Source of the DNA: Malus domestica
Taxonomy: Eukaryota; Streptophyta; Magnoliopsida; Rosales; Rosaceae
Direction: 5' to 3'
Length of the DNA stretch: 64,000 nucleotides
Assembly: GCF_042453785.1 (NCBI RefSeq)
Contig: NC_091674.1
Coordinates: 6,254,001 to 6,318,000 of the forward strand
The stretch's first letter is position 1. The number at the start of each line of letters is the position of its first letter. This document shows, piece after piece, positions 44,301-55,435 of the stretch. Both the position numbers and the translations under genes were made by a program. Below the pieces are notes generated by a model. The model made no database searches, was not told where the DNA came from, and saw nothing but the letters and a program-made list of their open reading frames with translations.

Positions 44301-44965
44301 TTTTTTTTTTCCATAAGAAATTGAAAACACCACAATTAGTTATTTAAAACTAACTGCACATTTGTATATAATTGATCATGTATTTCACAGAAACGTGTAT
44401 CTAGAATCATACTTCAGTGATCTAGATTAATAACATGTATCTAGAATCATACTTCAGTGATCTAGATTAATGCATAAACTAACCTTATAATGCCAAAGTA
44501 TGTAAGAAATGAATGATCCTCGCGGCCTGCATATATGCATGCCAAGTCAATGAACAACTGATGGACAATTCTACATGTACCTCTTACGCACCGTAAGTGT
44601 CAAATTTCAAGGACACGAAAAGGTTTTTGGGACGCCTCCTTTGTTTGAATCCGATCATTCAAACAAAAAGGCACGAATCGAACTCCAATAATATCCATGT
44701 CCTTTTTACTTTTATCTTCATCAATATAATGAAGTCTCACAATTAGATATCTTCCGTCAATCATTGTATTTAAGAAGGTGACAATTTTTTCAATTATGCC
44801 ACTATGAAATACATAACGACAGTCAATCTTCCACAACGATCATCATGTTACAATGATTTGAAGATCATCTCCAACTTGATAGAATTTTTCTTCACTGCTT
44901 TACATATACTGCATATACATCTTACAGCCCATAATCTTTCGAATCACATTTTCTAACAATTGCAT
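41368..44965 (-). mobile_element. Large non-coding LTR-element derivative
   Basis: The site is uninterrupted in units A and B ('aataat.tt.catatatgtaag'); here about 3.6 kb is added. The left end is an LTR (41368-41948) related to 1-412 and ends TTTCCAACA. A minus-strand polypurine tract (41949-41965, 'tcattcatgtgggggat') follows. The right end finishes TTTTCTAACA like the LTR, but most of that second LTR is missing. No gag or pol domain was recognised, so it is a LARD-like or heavily eroded element. The 78-codon ORF at 44600-44836 (minus) has no recognised domain. Confidence 0.6.
44394..44470. repeat. Tandem duplication inside the LTR-element derivative
   Basis: A unit of about 41 bp around 'gtatctagaatcatacttca' and 'gtgatctagattaat' occurs twice in tandem with almost no difference. 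Confidence 0.85.
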
Positions 44966-45080
44966 ATAAAAGAAATATTTTCATATATGTAAGTTGAACC
45001 AGAGTGTATATAGAAAACAACCAAAACTAATGAAAGTACAAATTCATTTACTTTAAATCCGAATAAAATAAAGAATACAT

Positions 45081-45707
45081 TTAAACAACTTGGCAACTCT
45101 TTTCGGCTTGGAACATGGATTCATTTAAACGGCTGTAGATAAAATGCGAAACCCAAGCCACCAACATAAGAAGCGCGGTAGCAGCCGCACCGACCATCAC
45201 AAGATTAAGAACCGGGAGCGGTCGTGTGATTTTTGAGCTTGGTGACATGGCTTTAGCATTAGGAGGAGAACCTGATGGTGAGGATGGAGAAGGAGAGGGA
45301 CTTGGACTAACTACTGCATCTTCTATTTCGAGGGCATTGATCTTGATTTTAATCTTTTGGCCGGCTTTGCAGTGACCAGGTTCACCACAAATAACATAGT
45401 AGGTGCCCGGTATATCAAAAGTTAAGGCGGTAAAGGTACCGTAATGAGATAGGGGAAGTGATGGAATACAATAGTCATAATCTGCTTGAGTGACTATCAT
45501 CACAAAATCATATTCATGTTTGTAATTAAATATGAACTCGTCGCCCACATAGAATTTTTTCAATGAAGCCCACTCGTTGTAATCAACCGCGCCACTATCA
45601 GTCCACCCTTCCAAATCGCCGCCAACCGTATAAACGGTAGCGGAACAAGCACCAAAGAAAATCATCATGATGATGAAACTCACGGCAACAGTGTTTCTTA
45701 GAGCCAT
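45081..45707 (-). CDS. Phytocyanin (stellacyanin-like), copy D
   Basis: An open single exon of 208 codons beginning with ATG at 45707 (MALRNTVAVSFII); the in-frame AUG at 45755 is probably not used. Domains in order: signal peptide (1-23), plastocyanin-like domain (about 24-125; FYVGDEFIFNYKHEYD, YCIPSLPLSHYGTFTALTF, ICGEPGHCKAGQK), Ser/Pro-rich spacer with SPSPSPSPSSP (about 135-155), one transmembrane helix (LVMVGAAATALLMLVAW) and a 25-residue tail. The true helix plus charged tail argue against a GPI anchor, unlike most relatives. The Cys pair for the disulfide and the Cys/His/Gln ligands are visible; the first His ligand looks replaced by Asp. It lies head-on upstream of the PP2C 3' end. 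TATA box at 45808-45815. Confidence 0.85.
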   Translation of the reverse strand: MALRNTVAVSFIIMMIFFGACSATVYTVGGDLEGWTDSGAVDYNEWASLKKFYVGDEFIFNYKHEYDFVMIVTQADYDYCIPSLPLSHYGTFTALTFDIPGTYYVICGEPGHCKAGQKIKIKINALEIEDAVVSPSPSPSPSSPSGSPPNAKAMSPSSKITRPLPVLNLVMVGAAATALLMLVAWVSHFIYSRLNESMFQAEKSCQVV

Positions 45708-45807
45708 GACTAAAACAGGAAACAATAAACAAGCAATTAGGAAAGCAGAAAGCAAAGAGAGTGAATGAATGCAACTTAGATGAAAGGCAATAATGCGTGA
45801 ACATGCG

Positions 45808-45815
45808 TATATATA
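45808..45815 (-). promoter_or_regulatory. TATA box of phytocyanin copy D
   Basis: TATATATA about 100 bases upstream of the start codon, at the same place as in copy B. Confidence 0.6.
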
Positions 45816-46060
45816 GATAGATAGATATAGTTAGTGCCCCAAACGGAAAATGTTTCCCAAATCCAGTTGGAAAAACGGTTTATAAAATCAGACAAGTAGT
45901 AGGAATTCTATTTAGGAATAATATTGCCCAAGCTTAACTAATAATCGAATTCCAATTTTAAGCTTAACTAATAATCGAATTCCAATTTTCTGCCGTGTTG
46001 TCGGCTGCTTATGCTTCCAAATTATGCTTGTTTCCAAGTATGATGAAACATTTTATTTTA

Positions 46061-47128
46061 GGCTTATTAGTCGAAATGCCCCCTAAAATCGCCATTGAGT
46101 CTCAGTTACCCCTTGAAACTGATTTTATCTTACTTTGCCCCCTGAAACTAACATTTTCAACTCTTTTGTCTCAATTTACCCACTTCTATTAATGAACTGT
46201 TAAATTTAAGGATATTTTGGACATTTCAGTTTTTACACATTTATTTACCTCTAGCCTACACACTAAACAAGTCTTAATTTTATTTTTTGACAACTCTAAT
46301 TCAAACGCATAAATTTTGGGCATTTTTTAAAATAAATTATTTAATCAATAGAAAATTTCCGAGCAACAAAATCATTGTATCAACCAAAATAAGGGTTAAA
46401 TTTGTTCATATACTCATTTCATTTGCAAGACATCCATGTATTGGCTCGAAACTTTGCAATTGAAAATTATTCATTACAACAAAATTATTATACCATTAAG
46501 CTATCCTATCCAAAATACTTCCCAAACCAATAAAAAAAATCATTTAAAGCAAATGTGCACAGTTTGAACAAGCTCATGCCTAGTGAAATCAGTGCTCAAC
46601 AATGTGAATTTTTTTTTTGTTTCAAACTGTGCACATTTGCTTTAAATGATTTTTTTTTTTTTGGGTTTGGGAAGTATTTTGGATAGGATAGCTTAATGGT
46701 ATAATGATTTGTTGTAATGAATATTTTTCAATTGCAAAGTTTCAAGCCAATACATGTATGTCTTGCAAGTGAAATGACTACGAACAAATGTAACCCTTAT
46801 TTTGGTTAATACAATGATTTTGTTGCTCGGAATTTTTCTATTGATTGAATAATTTATTTTTAAAAATACCCAAAATTTATGCGTTTGAATTAGAGTTGTC
46901 CAAAAGAAAATCGATACTTGTTTAGTGTGGGGGCTAGAGGTAAATAAAAGTGTAAAAACTTAAATGTCTAAAATACCCTTAAATTTAACAGTCCATTAAC
47001 AGAAGTGGGTAAAGTGAGATAAAAAAGTTGAAAATGTCAGTTTCAGGGGGTAATGTGAGACAAAACCAGTTTTAAAGGGTAAACTAAAACTCAATGATAG
47101 TTTTAGGGGGCATTTCAACTAATTAGCC
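46061..47128. mobile_element. Mutator-type foldback element, 1068 bp
   Basis: Two arms of about 510 bp (46061-46574 and 46620-47128) are near-perfect reverse complements around a loop of about 45 bp. The ends are GGCTTATTAGTCGAAATGCC and, on the other strand, GGCTAATTAGTTGAAATGCC. TTTATTTTA is duplicated at 46052-46060 and 47129-47137, a 9-bp duplication typical of Mutator-like transposition. The same site in units A (16735-16750) and B (26785-26800) is empty. It has no coding capacity. A transcript through it would fold into a very long hairpin. Confidence 0.9.
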
Positions 47129-47137
47129 TTTATTTTA

Positions 47138-48073
47138 TTATGAATCACAGTGAAGAAACGAGAATCAAACTCGGGCCCTTGGGTTGCATGATGCAAATTT
47201 AGTGCATAAAATGATTCCAATTTCTCATTAGCATTTGGAATCTTTGATGCTGTCCTTTTTATGACATGGCTAAAGCCAAGACCTACTGACTTTGTGCTTG
47301 ATTGTCGAGAAAAGCATCACTGCCTCGGTGTCACTAGCCTCCTCTTTGTGACAAGAGAGAAACGAAGAGGGGTAGTGACACCGGATAGAGAAGCATTTAT
47401 CCCACTAGTGAGGCCTCGAGTCACCAACTTTTAGCCGCCAACAGAACCATGGTGGGGATAGTTGTTATTACAATTAATTTTGACGAAATCTGAAAGTGAT
47501 AGGTTTACCGAATAATGGTAGACAACAAAGCATACGATGAAGATGTCTTCACTTGCAACCCAAGTAATCATTCTTTCTGATAAAACAAACAAGAACACAA
47601 CAAATTGAAAGATTTCAAAGTAATGGTCTGCATTATAAAACAAGATAGCTCCAGAATTCTGCATTTCAGATTTACACCATTGATTTTCCAGCAACTTGTT
47701 CATAAAGATACAACTCATCAAACAGGACGAATAAGCGTTGCAGTACTCAGCTGGCTTCACATTCTTAAAACGCTTACAGTAACTGAAGAGGCGTAACAAA
47801 GAACGGATTTATTAAATCGAAAAACATTGCACAGCTTTCGGGTGTATACAGACTCCAACTTATGAACCTCGAAAAAAATCTGAAGCTTGTCCATAGCTTT
47901 GCCTAGGGTGCATAGTTTTATGGAAAGAAATCAGTTTATATAAAAGAAAAACTGGAAGAAAACAACCCAATGTTAGAAAAATGTTGAAGGAGAATAAAAC
48001 TTGCTGAAGCTGGTTTCTTAAAACCAGACCCAGCCAATCGAGTTACTGGGTGTTATACTGACTTCACATCATA
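47138..48073. repeat. Spacer and PP2C 3' UTR, unit D
   Basis: Homologous to 16780-17702 and 26805-28116. It contains the 3' untranslated part of the PP2C gene near 47800-48073. No separate gene is supported. Confidence 0.6.
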
Positions 48074-49302
48074 TCAATCCTTGAACATGTTAAAACTTGA
48101 CGGTCCAACAGTGTCAATGAACCCTCTTACGGAAAGCTCAGGCGCGGGTTGGTTCTTCAACAGTAAATCGTGATCTATAAAAATGACAACAATCGTAATG
48201 TCATCGTGAAAGAACCGCCTAACTCCCTTTCCAACCTTCTTAAGGTCATCATATCTCATCTCCCTTTTCCTAGCTGCCTCGCTCAAAGCTGTTTTGAGAA
48301 GCCTTTTTGCAATTCCCTGACATTTTTGAAAACCAACAGAAGAAAGAACGATTGGGATCTCGATAATAAAAGCATAAAACAAAAAGACGAAAGAGGTATT
48401 AGAAGGAAAAAAAAAACATACTGCTCGAGGATTATTTTGTACAATCTCCACAGCTTCCTGATTTGTCATATGCTCCCATAGCCCATCGGATGCAAATATT
48501 ACAAATTTATCATTGGGTTGTAGAACCCTAGCGCATACAGATGGTTCTGCTGTTAGCACAGGCCGGCCAAGGGGCTCAGATAGGTGGAATCTCGGAAACG
48601 TAGGATCAAGAGAAAATTCTGGCCTCTTTAAGTATGCATCACCGATAGATCTAGACACCTGACAGCAAGCAAGTAAAGAGAAATTTAAGTAATTACTAAT
48701 AACTTGTCAACGATGTTATCTAACTGGCAAATAAAATTTGTAGTTAGTACCTAACACAGGAATTGAATGCTGAATGTGCATACCAGTTGATTTTAAGCAA
48801 CTGCTGTGGGGAAGTGAAAATGTTAAACATGCGTGTAATGAAGAAATACAACACAAAAACCTAGCCCTGCAGCATCTACGAGATACATGACTGATGCAAC
48901 TACAAACACTGATTCTACTTGGACCGAAAAGTAACGGAAGAAATGTATGCAGTTGTGTTTGCTAACAGACACGCATCTTGACGGGGCATGTGCAGATACT
49001 AAAGCAATCCTTAAGCATTCTGGACATTCATGTTAAGGTGATTACATAATTCGTAAGTCAGAAATCACAAATTGACTCGTTATAGAAAGTGGGTATCATT
49101 AACAGAAGGAAGTTGAGAAAAGTACAGAAAATATCTCCAAAAGCTAGATATAAGACCAGATTTGGAAACTAGGTACCAGGACAATACAAAAAAGTAAAAC
49201 ATACGTAATTACACAAGTATGCAATAGCTTTATAAACTATAATTCTATCCAAAAATTGACGACAGCAGGCAATAACAGATAAAGAAAAAAAGGGATCATG
49301 CA

Positions 49303-49353
<51 letters not shown>

Positions 49354-50937
49354 ATACACACACACACATATAATTATATATGCAACAAATAACGTGACGT
49401 GACAAAACCAAGCAAGTCAATTAAAGAGAGACGGAAAGTGAGTAAACCTGTATGATGCCTTTGATACGCCAAACGCCATGCTTCATAACAACAATATGTG
49501 AATCATCTGGATGCAAGGACCTGAGTTCTTGTCTAACCTCCTCCATACTTGCATTGTGCTCCCTATTTAGCTGTTCAGCAGCTATCTTATTCGATCTACC
49601 TATAGAACCAATTACTGCTCGAGAGTCTCCTAGATTAGCAACATACAATGTTCCTCTCCAGATAACTCCAACCAGACAACAAGACCCAATTGCTGCCATT
49701 AATGGCTTTATTCCACAAGTCCTACGCACAAGAGTAAGGAACCCATCCTCCGTCGAAGAAAAGGCACTTCTAAGAATATCTTCAGATATGGTTCCCTTTT
49801 CTTGAGCATGTCCTGTAACAAAAACATTTAAATAAGTTGCGATTGGAAAAATCCAAAAGTACATGGTGTACAGAACAACTGCAAATGGAGGGGGAAGCAT
49901 AGAGTACAAAAAATAAGCAGTATTGCAACAGAAGCGTGGCAAGCGCCCGTGTTCTTAAACTATCTTCCTCTTCCACTTCCCCAATCACATATAGCTAAAA
50001 GGCTCTCTATTGGCATATCAAAAAGGGCCTTTGACTCCAGTGTGGAAGGGAAAAGACAATGTATCAAAGAAACAAAAATTTCAAATTTCACAGAATTGTA
50101 CATTCAACTCTACTCGAACTATGCAGAACCAAAAAGATAAACATAACAACCTCCGATCGAGTCCATTAATGGAACCGATTCTCTCTTCTGATTTTTATTT
50201 AGCACAAATAAATTAAACCTTTCAAATAACAGCGCTGTGTATATTTCAGCATCATCAAGACAAACTCGACTGACAAAAATTTACCCAGTAGAGAAAAATC
50301 CAAGACTCTGCTTTAAACCAATTGACCATCAAACAAACATACAATTCACATTTAAGTTTAAAAGAAACAACAACATCAAAGACAACACCTTTCAAAAAAC
50401 ACAAATCCACAAATCCCAAACAATCCATCAAAACACACAACTCCAACAATCCCAAGAAAAAGCAGACGCTACGCCCGCAAAGTTGACTAAAGCAGTGTGC
50501 TCGGCTCACCACACAAGTTCAAATCCCCGCAGTTTAGATTAAATTAGAATATCGCTCGAATCAAAACAGGAAAATAAAAACCCAAGAAACGAAAAGAATC
50601 CAAAAACCAAGAAAATAGGGGCTCTGGCTCACTCACTCATGAGATGAAGAAAGAGATGGTCATTAATGAAGCGAGAAGCATCAGGTCCACCGTGTCCGTC
50701 ATAAACACCAACAAAGGTGGCGTCTCGGCCGGTCTCCACCTGGCTGTGATCCTCAATAACTTCATTGGCCTGCACGACAGCGAACGAGAATTCTCCATAG
50801 CTGTGCCTGTCGAGGCTTCTGCACCACAGCAAAGGGTCCTCCAACGACGAGTCGTCCACCTCATCCTTGTTCATACGGGCATATCTCCGCAATGGCTTCC
50901 AACACGTACACGCTATCCTTGCCAGCCACGAAAACAT
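48074..50937 (-). CDS. Protein phosphatase 2C, clade D type
   Basis: Four exons: 50637-50937, 49448-49812, 48422-48658 and 48074-48316, joined by GT-AG introns in consistent phase, give 381 residues. Start ATG at 50937 ([19 protein letters not shown]). Catalytic motifs are present: [13 protein letters not shown] (metal-binding DGHGG), [47 protein letters not shown] and [11 protein letters not shown] (final metal-binding Asp). Sequence and length fit plant clade D PP2Cs, which are known to dephosphorylate plasma-membrane H+-ATPase and to be inhibited by SAUR proteins; that role is inferred. It is the complete source copy of the fragments in units A and B. Intron 2 holds a long (TA)n run. Confidence 0.92.
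49309..49352. repeat. (TA)n microsatellite in PP2C intron 2
   Basis: About 20 uninterrupted TA dinucleotides followed by a short (CA)n. The pseudogene copy of the intron stops before this point. Confidence 0.95.
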
Positions 50938-51762
50938 CCCTCATTTCCCAACAACAAACCCGACAACTGCTACTTTCCTCTGTAATCCGACAACCATTTC
51001 GTGGATTTCTGGTGCTCTTTGAGAAAATTAAAGATTTGGGGTCGCTTGTTTTTCAATAAAGTTTCAAATTTTGGGAAGATTTTGGAGGATTGGCAAAATC
51101 CAAAAGGAGTTGTGATTTTTGAGACAAAAGGTTCAAAGGGTCTGTGGGTTTTTCTGAGTCTTCCTCTGTCCTTCTCTCTGTGTGTTTAGAGAGAGAAAGA
51201 GGGGAGAGAGAGAGAGACAGGTTTTGCAGAGCAACCAGGACTGGGTGGAAGGGAAGGGGAAAGTTGACGAAAGCGTGTGAGAAGCACTCTATTCTTCTTT
51301 GTTTTTTCGAAATGGTGTTTGTAAATTGACGGAAATGCCACTGGTGTGATGACGAAAGCGGATTTGGCAAAACATTGTTTTCAAATTGTTTTTGTTTCCT
51401 TTTTTTGTTTTTTATAGAATTCAAAATATTTTCTTTTGTGGGGTCTCACCTCTCACATTATACATTTCACTATCACCAAATTGTCTTTTTCTCTAAATTT
51501 CTAGTTTTATTTAATTCTTGAACAATTTCAAAAAATGTAAGTGTAACTGTGAAACTAAAAGTATTTTATAAGGAGCTAAGTTCATCTCGGAGTAGGATTC
51601 TCTCCTCTCCTATTTACATCCCTTTCCATCCCTCTCCTCACAAATTGTTTTTTGTCTTCTTCTGTCTATTAAAAGATGAACACAAAACGTTGACATGGGT
51701 TAACTGTAAATGTTCAAATAGGAGGAGATGTAATGGGAGAAAGATTAGGATGGGTGAAAATC
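50938..51762. other. PP2C promoter and 5' UTR region
   Basis: No separate gene. The minus strand just upstream of the PP2C start carries a (CT)/(GA)-rich tract at 51175-51225, often seen in plant 5' UTRs. ORFs on both strands here are low-complexity and unsupported. Confidence 0.45.
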
Positions 51763-52537
51763 CTACTCCGACCATCTCTAACCCTTGTCTTAAAACATAA
51801 ACTTTTTAACATTGAAAATTTAGGTTTAACTCATATGCAATTTTTAGTTCCCACCGTGAATTAAATTTTTAGCCCTAGATTATTAAAAATGAATTTAAGC
51901 TATTTTTTTAATTAACTTTTTTTATAAAAAAAAATTATTTAGATTATTCTAATTTAATTTTATGAACATTTTAACTTAAAAATATTTAATTTCCGATGAA
52001 TATTGAAAAATACTAAATCGACACCATGAAACTCATGGAACACTATGAAATAATTCTTTTAAGTATTTTAGGCGTTGAATTTAAATTTGGACTGCTAGGT
52101 GTTTTTACCGTTAGATTTGATCATATTATTCTAGCAATTGGATTCAATGAATATATAAATATCAAACTAAAAATTAAATAAATTAAATTTGAACCATTAG
52201 ATTAACCAACGTCCAATTAACCACAACCGTTTGATGAAAGAAAGAGTCGTTGGGCTTAGACTGGTGACCGATACACCTATGTGCATGGGACCCTCGCATT
52301 GTCAGCGCCTTGTGAGTTGGGGCGTTGGGCACGTCAAATTTGTTGTGGCTTGGTTTATGTTGGGCGCATCTACTCGCACTAGTGGGCTAGCCCACTAACC
52401 CTAGCTAAATCCTGGGCGAAATGTGCCCAAAAATGAGTTTTAACCCAAAACTCATTTTTGCGCAAGGGTTTGGAGCAAGTTAGGTGGGTTTAGAACCTAA
52501 AATTTGAGTTTTACTTCAAGGATTGGAGTAGGTCTAA
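51763..52537. mobile_element. MITE-like element, probable
   Basis: The left edge 'cctactccgaccatctctaa' and the right edge, read inverted as 'gacctactccaatccttg', are similar, and 'aaatttaggtttaac'/'aaaattttaggttctaaac'-type sequence lies inside both. There is no ORF with domain support. The limits are approximate, and no clear target duplication was found. Confidence 0.45.
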
Positions 52538-53211
52538 GAGGGCTAGTAGCTCAAGATATAATCCTTGTATAACCAAACAAAATTACGCTAGTTAGTTGGA
52601 GTAGTATAACATCTCCTTACACCCAAATTCTAAGTTGGAATTAAAGCAATCAATATTGCTTTGTCAAAACAAAATTTCCTCAACAAAAACAATTACTTTA
52701 TATGTATTTGTAGCCTGAATTTTTATCATGAACATTTATGTCGAACTAAAGATCAAGTTTTGAACTATTAAAAAAGTTTTTATCTCACTTTCTGCTCATG
52801 CTTAACACTTACATAGCATGTACACAATTGCTGATATGATTAAAGAGCATCATTGATTAGCCAATACAGATTTCAAAAGTGTGATTTTCTCTTTTAGCTA
52901 TAATATTATAAATGGGGTGTAGCAAATTGCATGTTGACCTTAAACAATGACAAAGTCTATGCCTCCTCCTCCTCTCCCTCTGAAATTGATATTGTATGAA
53001 GCTTCCCTTCTTCTTTTTTTTGGAAACGTACGAAGCTTCCTTTTAGCATCATAAAACCTTTAGATTGCAACAAATTACAATATCCCATCCCATATGCAAT
53101 GCATGTGCAACTCTCTTTTCTTTTTCTTTACAACTTATTAAATTTATGAATAATAATAATAATAAGCACTACAACTTATCTTCCCCAATTATATCCAACT
53201 ATTTAAAATTA
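52538..53211. other. Intergenic, AT-rich
   Basis: No coding or RNA gene recognised. Confidence 0.4.
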
Positions 53212-53283
53212 GTCACAATTATTTATTTATTTAATTTACAAATATATATATATATGTAAATTAAATAAATAAATAATTGTGAC
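53212..53283. repeat. Perfect 72-bp palindrome
   Basis: GTCACAATTATTTATTTATT... through TTTACA and, mirrored, TGTAAATTAAATAAATAAAT...GTGAC. Arms of about 30 bp pair without mismatch around an (AT)n centre. Confidence 0.9.
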
Positions 53284-54096
53284 TTTTTGGACAAAATATT
53301 CGATCATAATCATGATATGATATCCAACCCTAGAGAACACGTGTGAGTGATCGGGGTAGGTCAGGTGTAACCATGAAATGTAATGCTTATCAGGAAATCA
53401 ACCTTTGTCCTTTTTTCTGGAAACCAACCTTTGTCCTTTTTTATGAACGGAGGAAATGCAGCGGAGGTAGGAGGAGGGAGGGACGGCATGTTGCTTTCCA
53501 AGAAATTAATAAAAAATTAAAGGGTCTCCATAACACATGCAGCATGTGAGCAACAGTGGCTTTTTCGTTTCTGTCACAGCATTCACTATTCAGGTTGCCT
53601 TCTCTCTCTCTCTCTGTGATAATCTAGAAAGATGATGAATCCACTACAACACACACAGAGAGGCATTCATGGGATGATGGTGCAGTTGGAGATTAAAGAC
53701 GTCGTTGTTGCCACGGATGAGATCAGATTTGACTCCATGAACCCCATCAGACGGTTGTGCTGTCTCCTTATGGTCAATGTCACATGTACAAGTGCTGCTC
53801 TTTTATTTGGCCAACAAATTGGGTTGGGAAACTCCCATCTCTGCTATATAGAGGAGGTGGAGAATTTTTATTAGTAGAGGTGGACACGGTTCGGTTTGAA
53901 TATTCGTCTTATTGGGTATGATTTGGATTTTGGGTTGAAATTAGACTGAACCGATTGTGTTAGGAAACTAAAACTTCATACCAAACCGATAAAATTCATA
54001 ATAAAAAGGCATCTTTATACTAATATACAATGAATTTGAACCACATTCTAAAAATGGACGATCAGATTAATACTAAGAGGGTGTTTGTTCGTTGAG
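53284..54096. other. Intergenic; weak ORF only
   Basis: An 80-codon + strand ORF at 53632-53874 (MMNPLQHTQRGIHGMM) follows a CT-rich stretch but shows no domain, splice context or homologue I know. It is not called as a gene. 53878-53990 has 'ggttcggtt..' phrases common in plant repeats. Confidence 0.35.
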
Positions 54097-55435
54097 CTAG
54101 ACAATGTCATTGATCAAACGCTTGTGCCTGTTGTAATGCTTTTCCATGAAAACCTTTGAAGCTCCTTCAATGGCCATTCTCCATGTCTGCACATAACATC
54201 ATGACAAACACAAAAAAGCATCAATATATAAGTTGACTTTTCATTCCCACTTGTAAATTGTAACAATATAAAAGTTCACAAGTCTTTATCAATGAAAAAA
54301 AATAAGTCCGACTATAATGTTAAGTCTCATTCAATAGTACGAGTTACATGTAAGATATAACCGTTGCGAAATTTTTAGATTCCTATATGCAAGATTTAAC
54401 TATTTTACCCTCCCCTCCTCTCCCCTTAATAAAAAAGGAAAACTAATGAAAATAGCTTGAAAATTTTGAGTTTTAACGATAAGGACAAAATAAAGGGTAA
54501 AGTGAATAATACCAGAATTGACTTTTTAGTGTAAAAATATGATTTTTCGTTAAAGTAAATAATACCAAGAACTTTTCGTTAAAATTCCCTAAAAAAAAAG
54601 AGATAGGCAGGTTGGTTAGTTAGCTGGCAAATTGGACCAAGCTAGTGACAGCTTTACCAACATGTCCAACAGGCTGCACCACAGAGATGCTGTAAAACCC
54701 TAAACCCTAGTGAACAATCTACAGATGATGGGGTTGGGGAGGATGTTGGACCCTGCTCTACTAATGCTTTCTATATGCCTCAGATCACATAAGGACTGAT
54801 GCACTGTTTTCGGGTTTAGGGTTTACGATTTAGGACAAAAGAACTAAAGCGGTATTAGTTTTTTTTTTTCACAAGTGATATTGGAGAAAAGGACAATCAA
54901 TGCAGGACCTCATAATCTCATATCTATGTGTGAGTATAAGCATTTACTTTTTCATCCAATGTACCCAGTACGAAACTCCCTTCCTAACTATCGCTGGTAT
55001 CAAAACACATTTTATGTAATGTAATAAATACAAAAATAACAAAAATCTAACCTTGTGAATTGTGCCAAAGAGGGACTTGTTCCTGATATCCCTAGCCCTG
55101 AGGTGTGAAGCCCTGCCGCCATGAATCCCAATTTTCCTAAACAACGCCTTGCTTTTAGTCCCAGCAGGAAGCAGAGACCTCCTCTCCACCAACCCACTCT
55201 TCCCACTCAACGGGCTCTGACACTGCTGATCCCCATCCCCGTTCACCCGGCTTCTTTTCCGACGCTTCGACACCCTCACCGCCAGCTGTTTCCTCGCAGG
55301 AACCTCAGCCTCGTCCCCGGAATCCGCAAATTTCCTCAGCAGCTCGTCGGAAGACTTCTTGGTCACATGTTGAACACTTGCGGATGCAGCAGCAGCAGCA
55401 GTAGTACAAGGAGTAGTCGTAGTGATAGCTTCCAT
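54097..55435 (-). CDS. Plant-specific nuclear-type protein, function unknown
   Basis: Two exons, 55052-55435 and 54097-54186, joined by a GT-AG intron between codons, give 157 residues. Start ATG at 55435 (MEAITTTTPCTTAAAAASAS). Visible parts: a low-complexity Thr/Ala start; VQHVTKKSSDELLRKFAD, a helical conserved stretch; RVSKRRKRSR, a likely nuclear localisation signal; LVERRSLLPAGTKSK; ARDIRNKSLFGTIHK; and after the intron TWRMAIEGASKVFMEKHYNR with an RLINDIV end. I recall similar uncharacterised plant proteins with the LVERRSLLP and ARD.RNKS.. segments but no name or function. The second exon fits so well that the gene model is firm. Confidence 0.8.
54437..54591. mobile_element. Short interspersed repeat, family of 2406-2560
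   Basis: About 150 bp, begins 'ggaaaactaatgaaaa' and ends 'acttttcgttaaaattccc'. 'taaaaaa' is present on both sides as a possible target duplication. It lies inside the gene-distal spacer, in the downstream intron of the 54-55 kb gene (between its two exons). Confidence 0.6.

Noticed and set aside
44600-44836. 78-codon minus ORF in the LTR-element derivative
   Set aside because: No recognised domain; too short to call a gag remnant.
49309-49375. (TA)n/(CA)n block considered as regulatory or a CRISPR-like array
   Set aside because: Simple microsatellite in an intron; no repeat-spacer structure anywhere in the window and the DNA is plant nuclear.
50497-50535. tRNA-like B-box ('gttcaaatccccgc') in PP2C intron 1
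   Set aside because: No A-box at the right distance and no A-tail, so a SINE or tRNA is not supported; could be a short SINE scrap.
51001-51424. ORFs on both strands upstream of PP2C
   Set aside because: Overlap the 5' UTR/promoter, low complexity, no domain.
53632-53874. 80-codon + ORF MMNPLQHTQRG...
   Set aside because: No family, no splice or promoter support; possible but below the level I would annotate.
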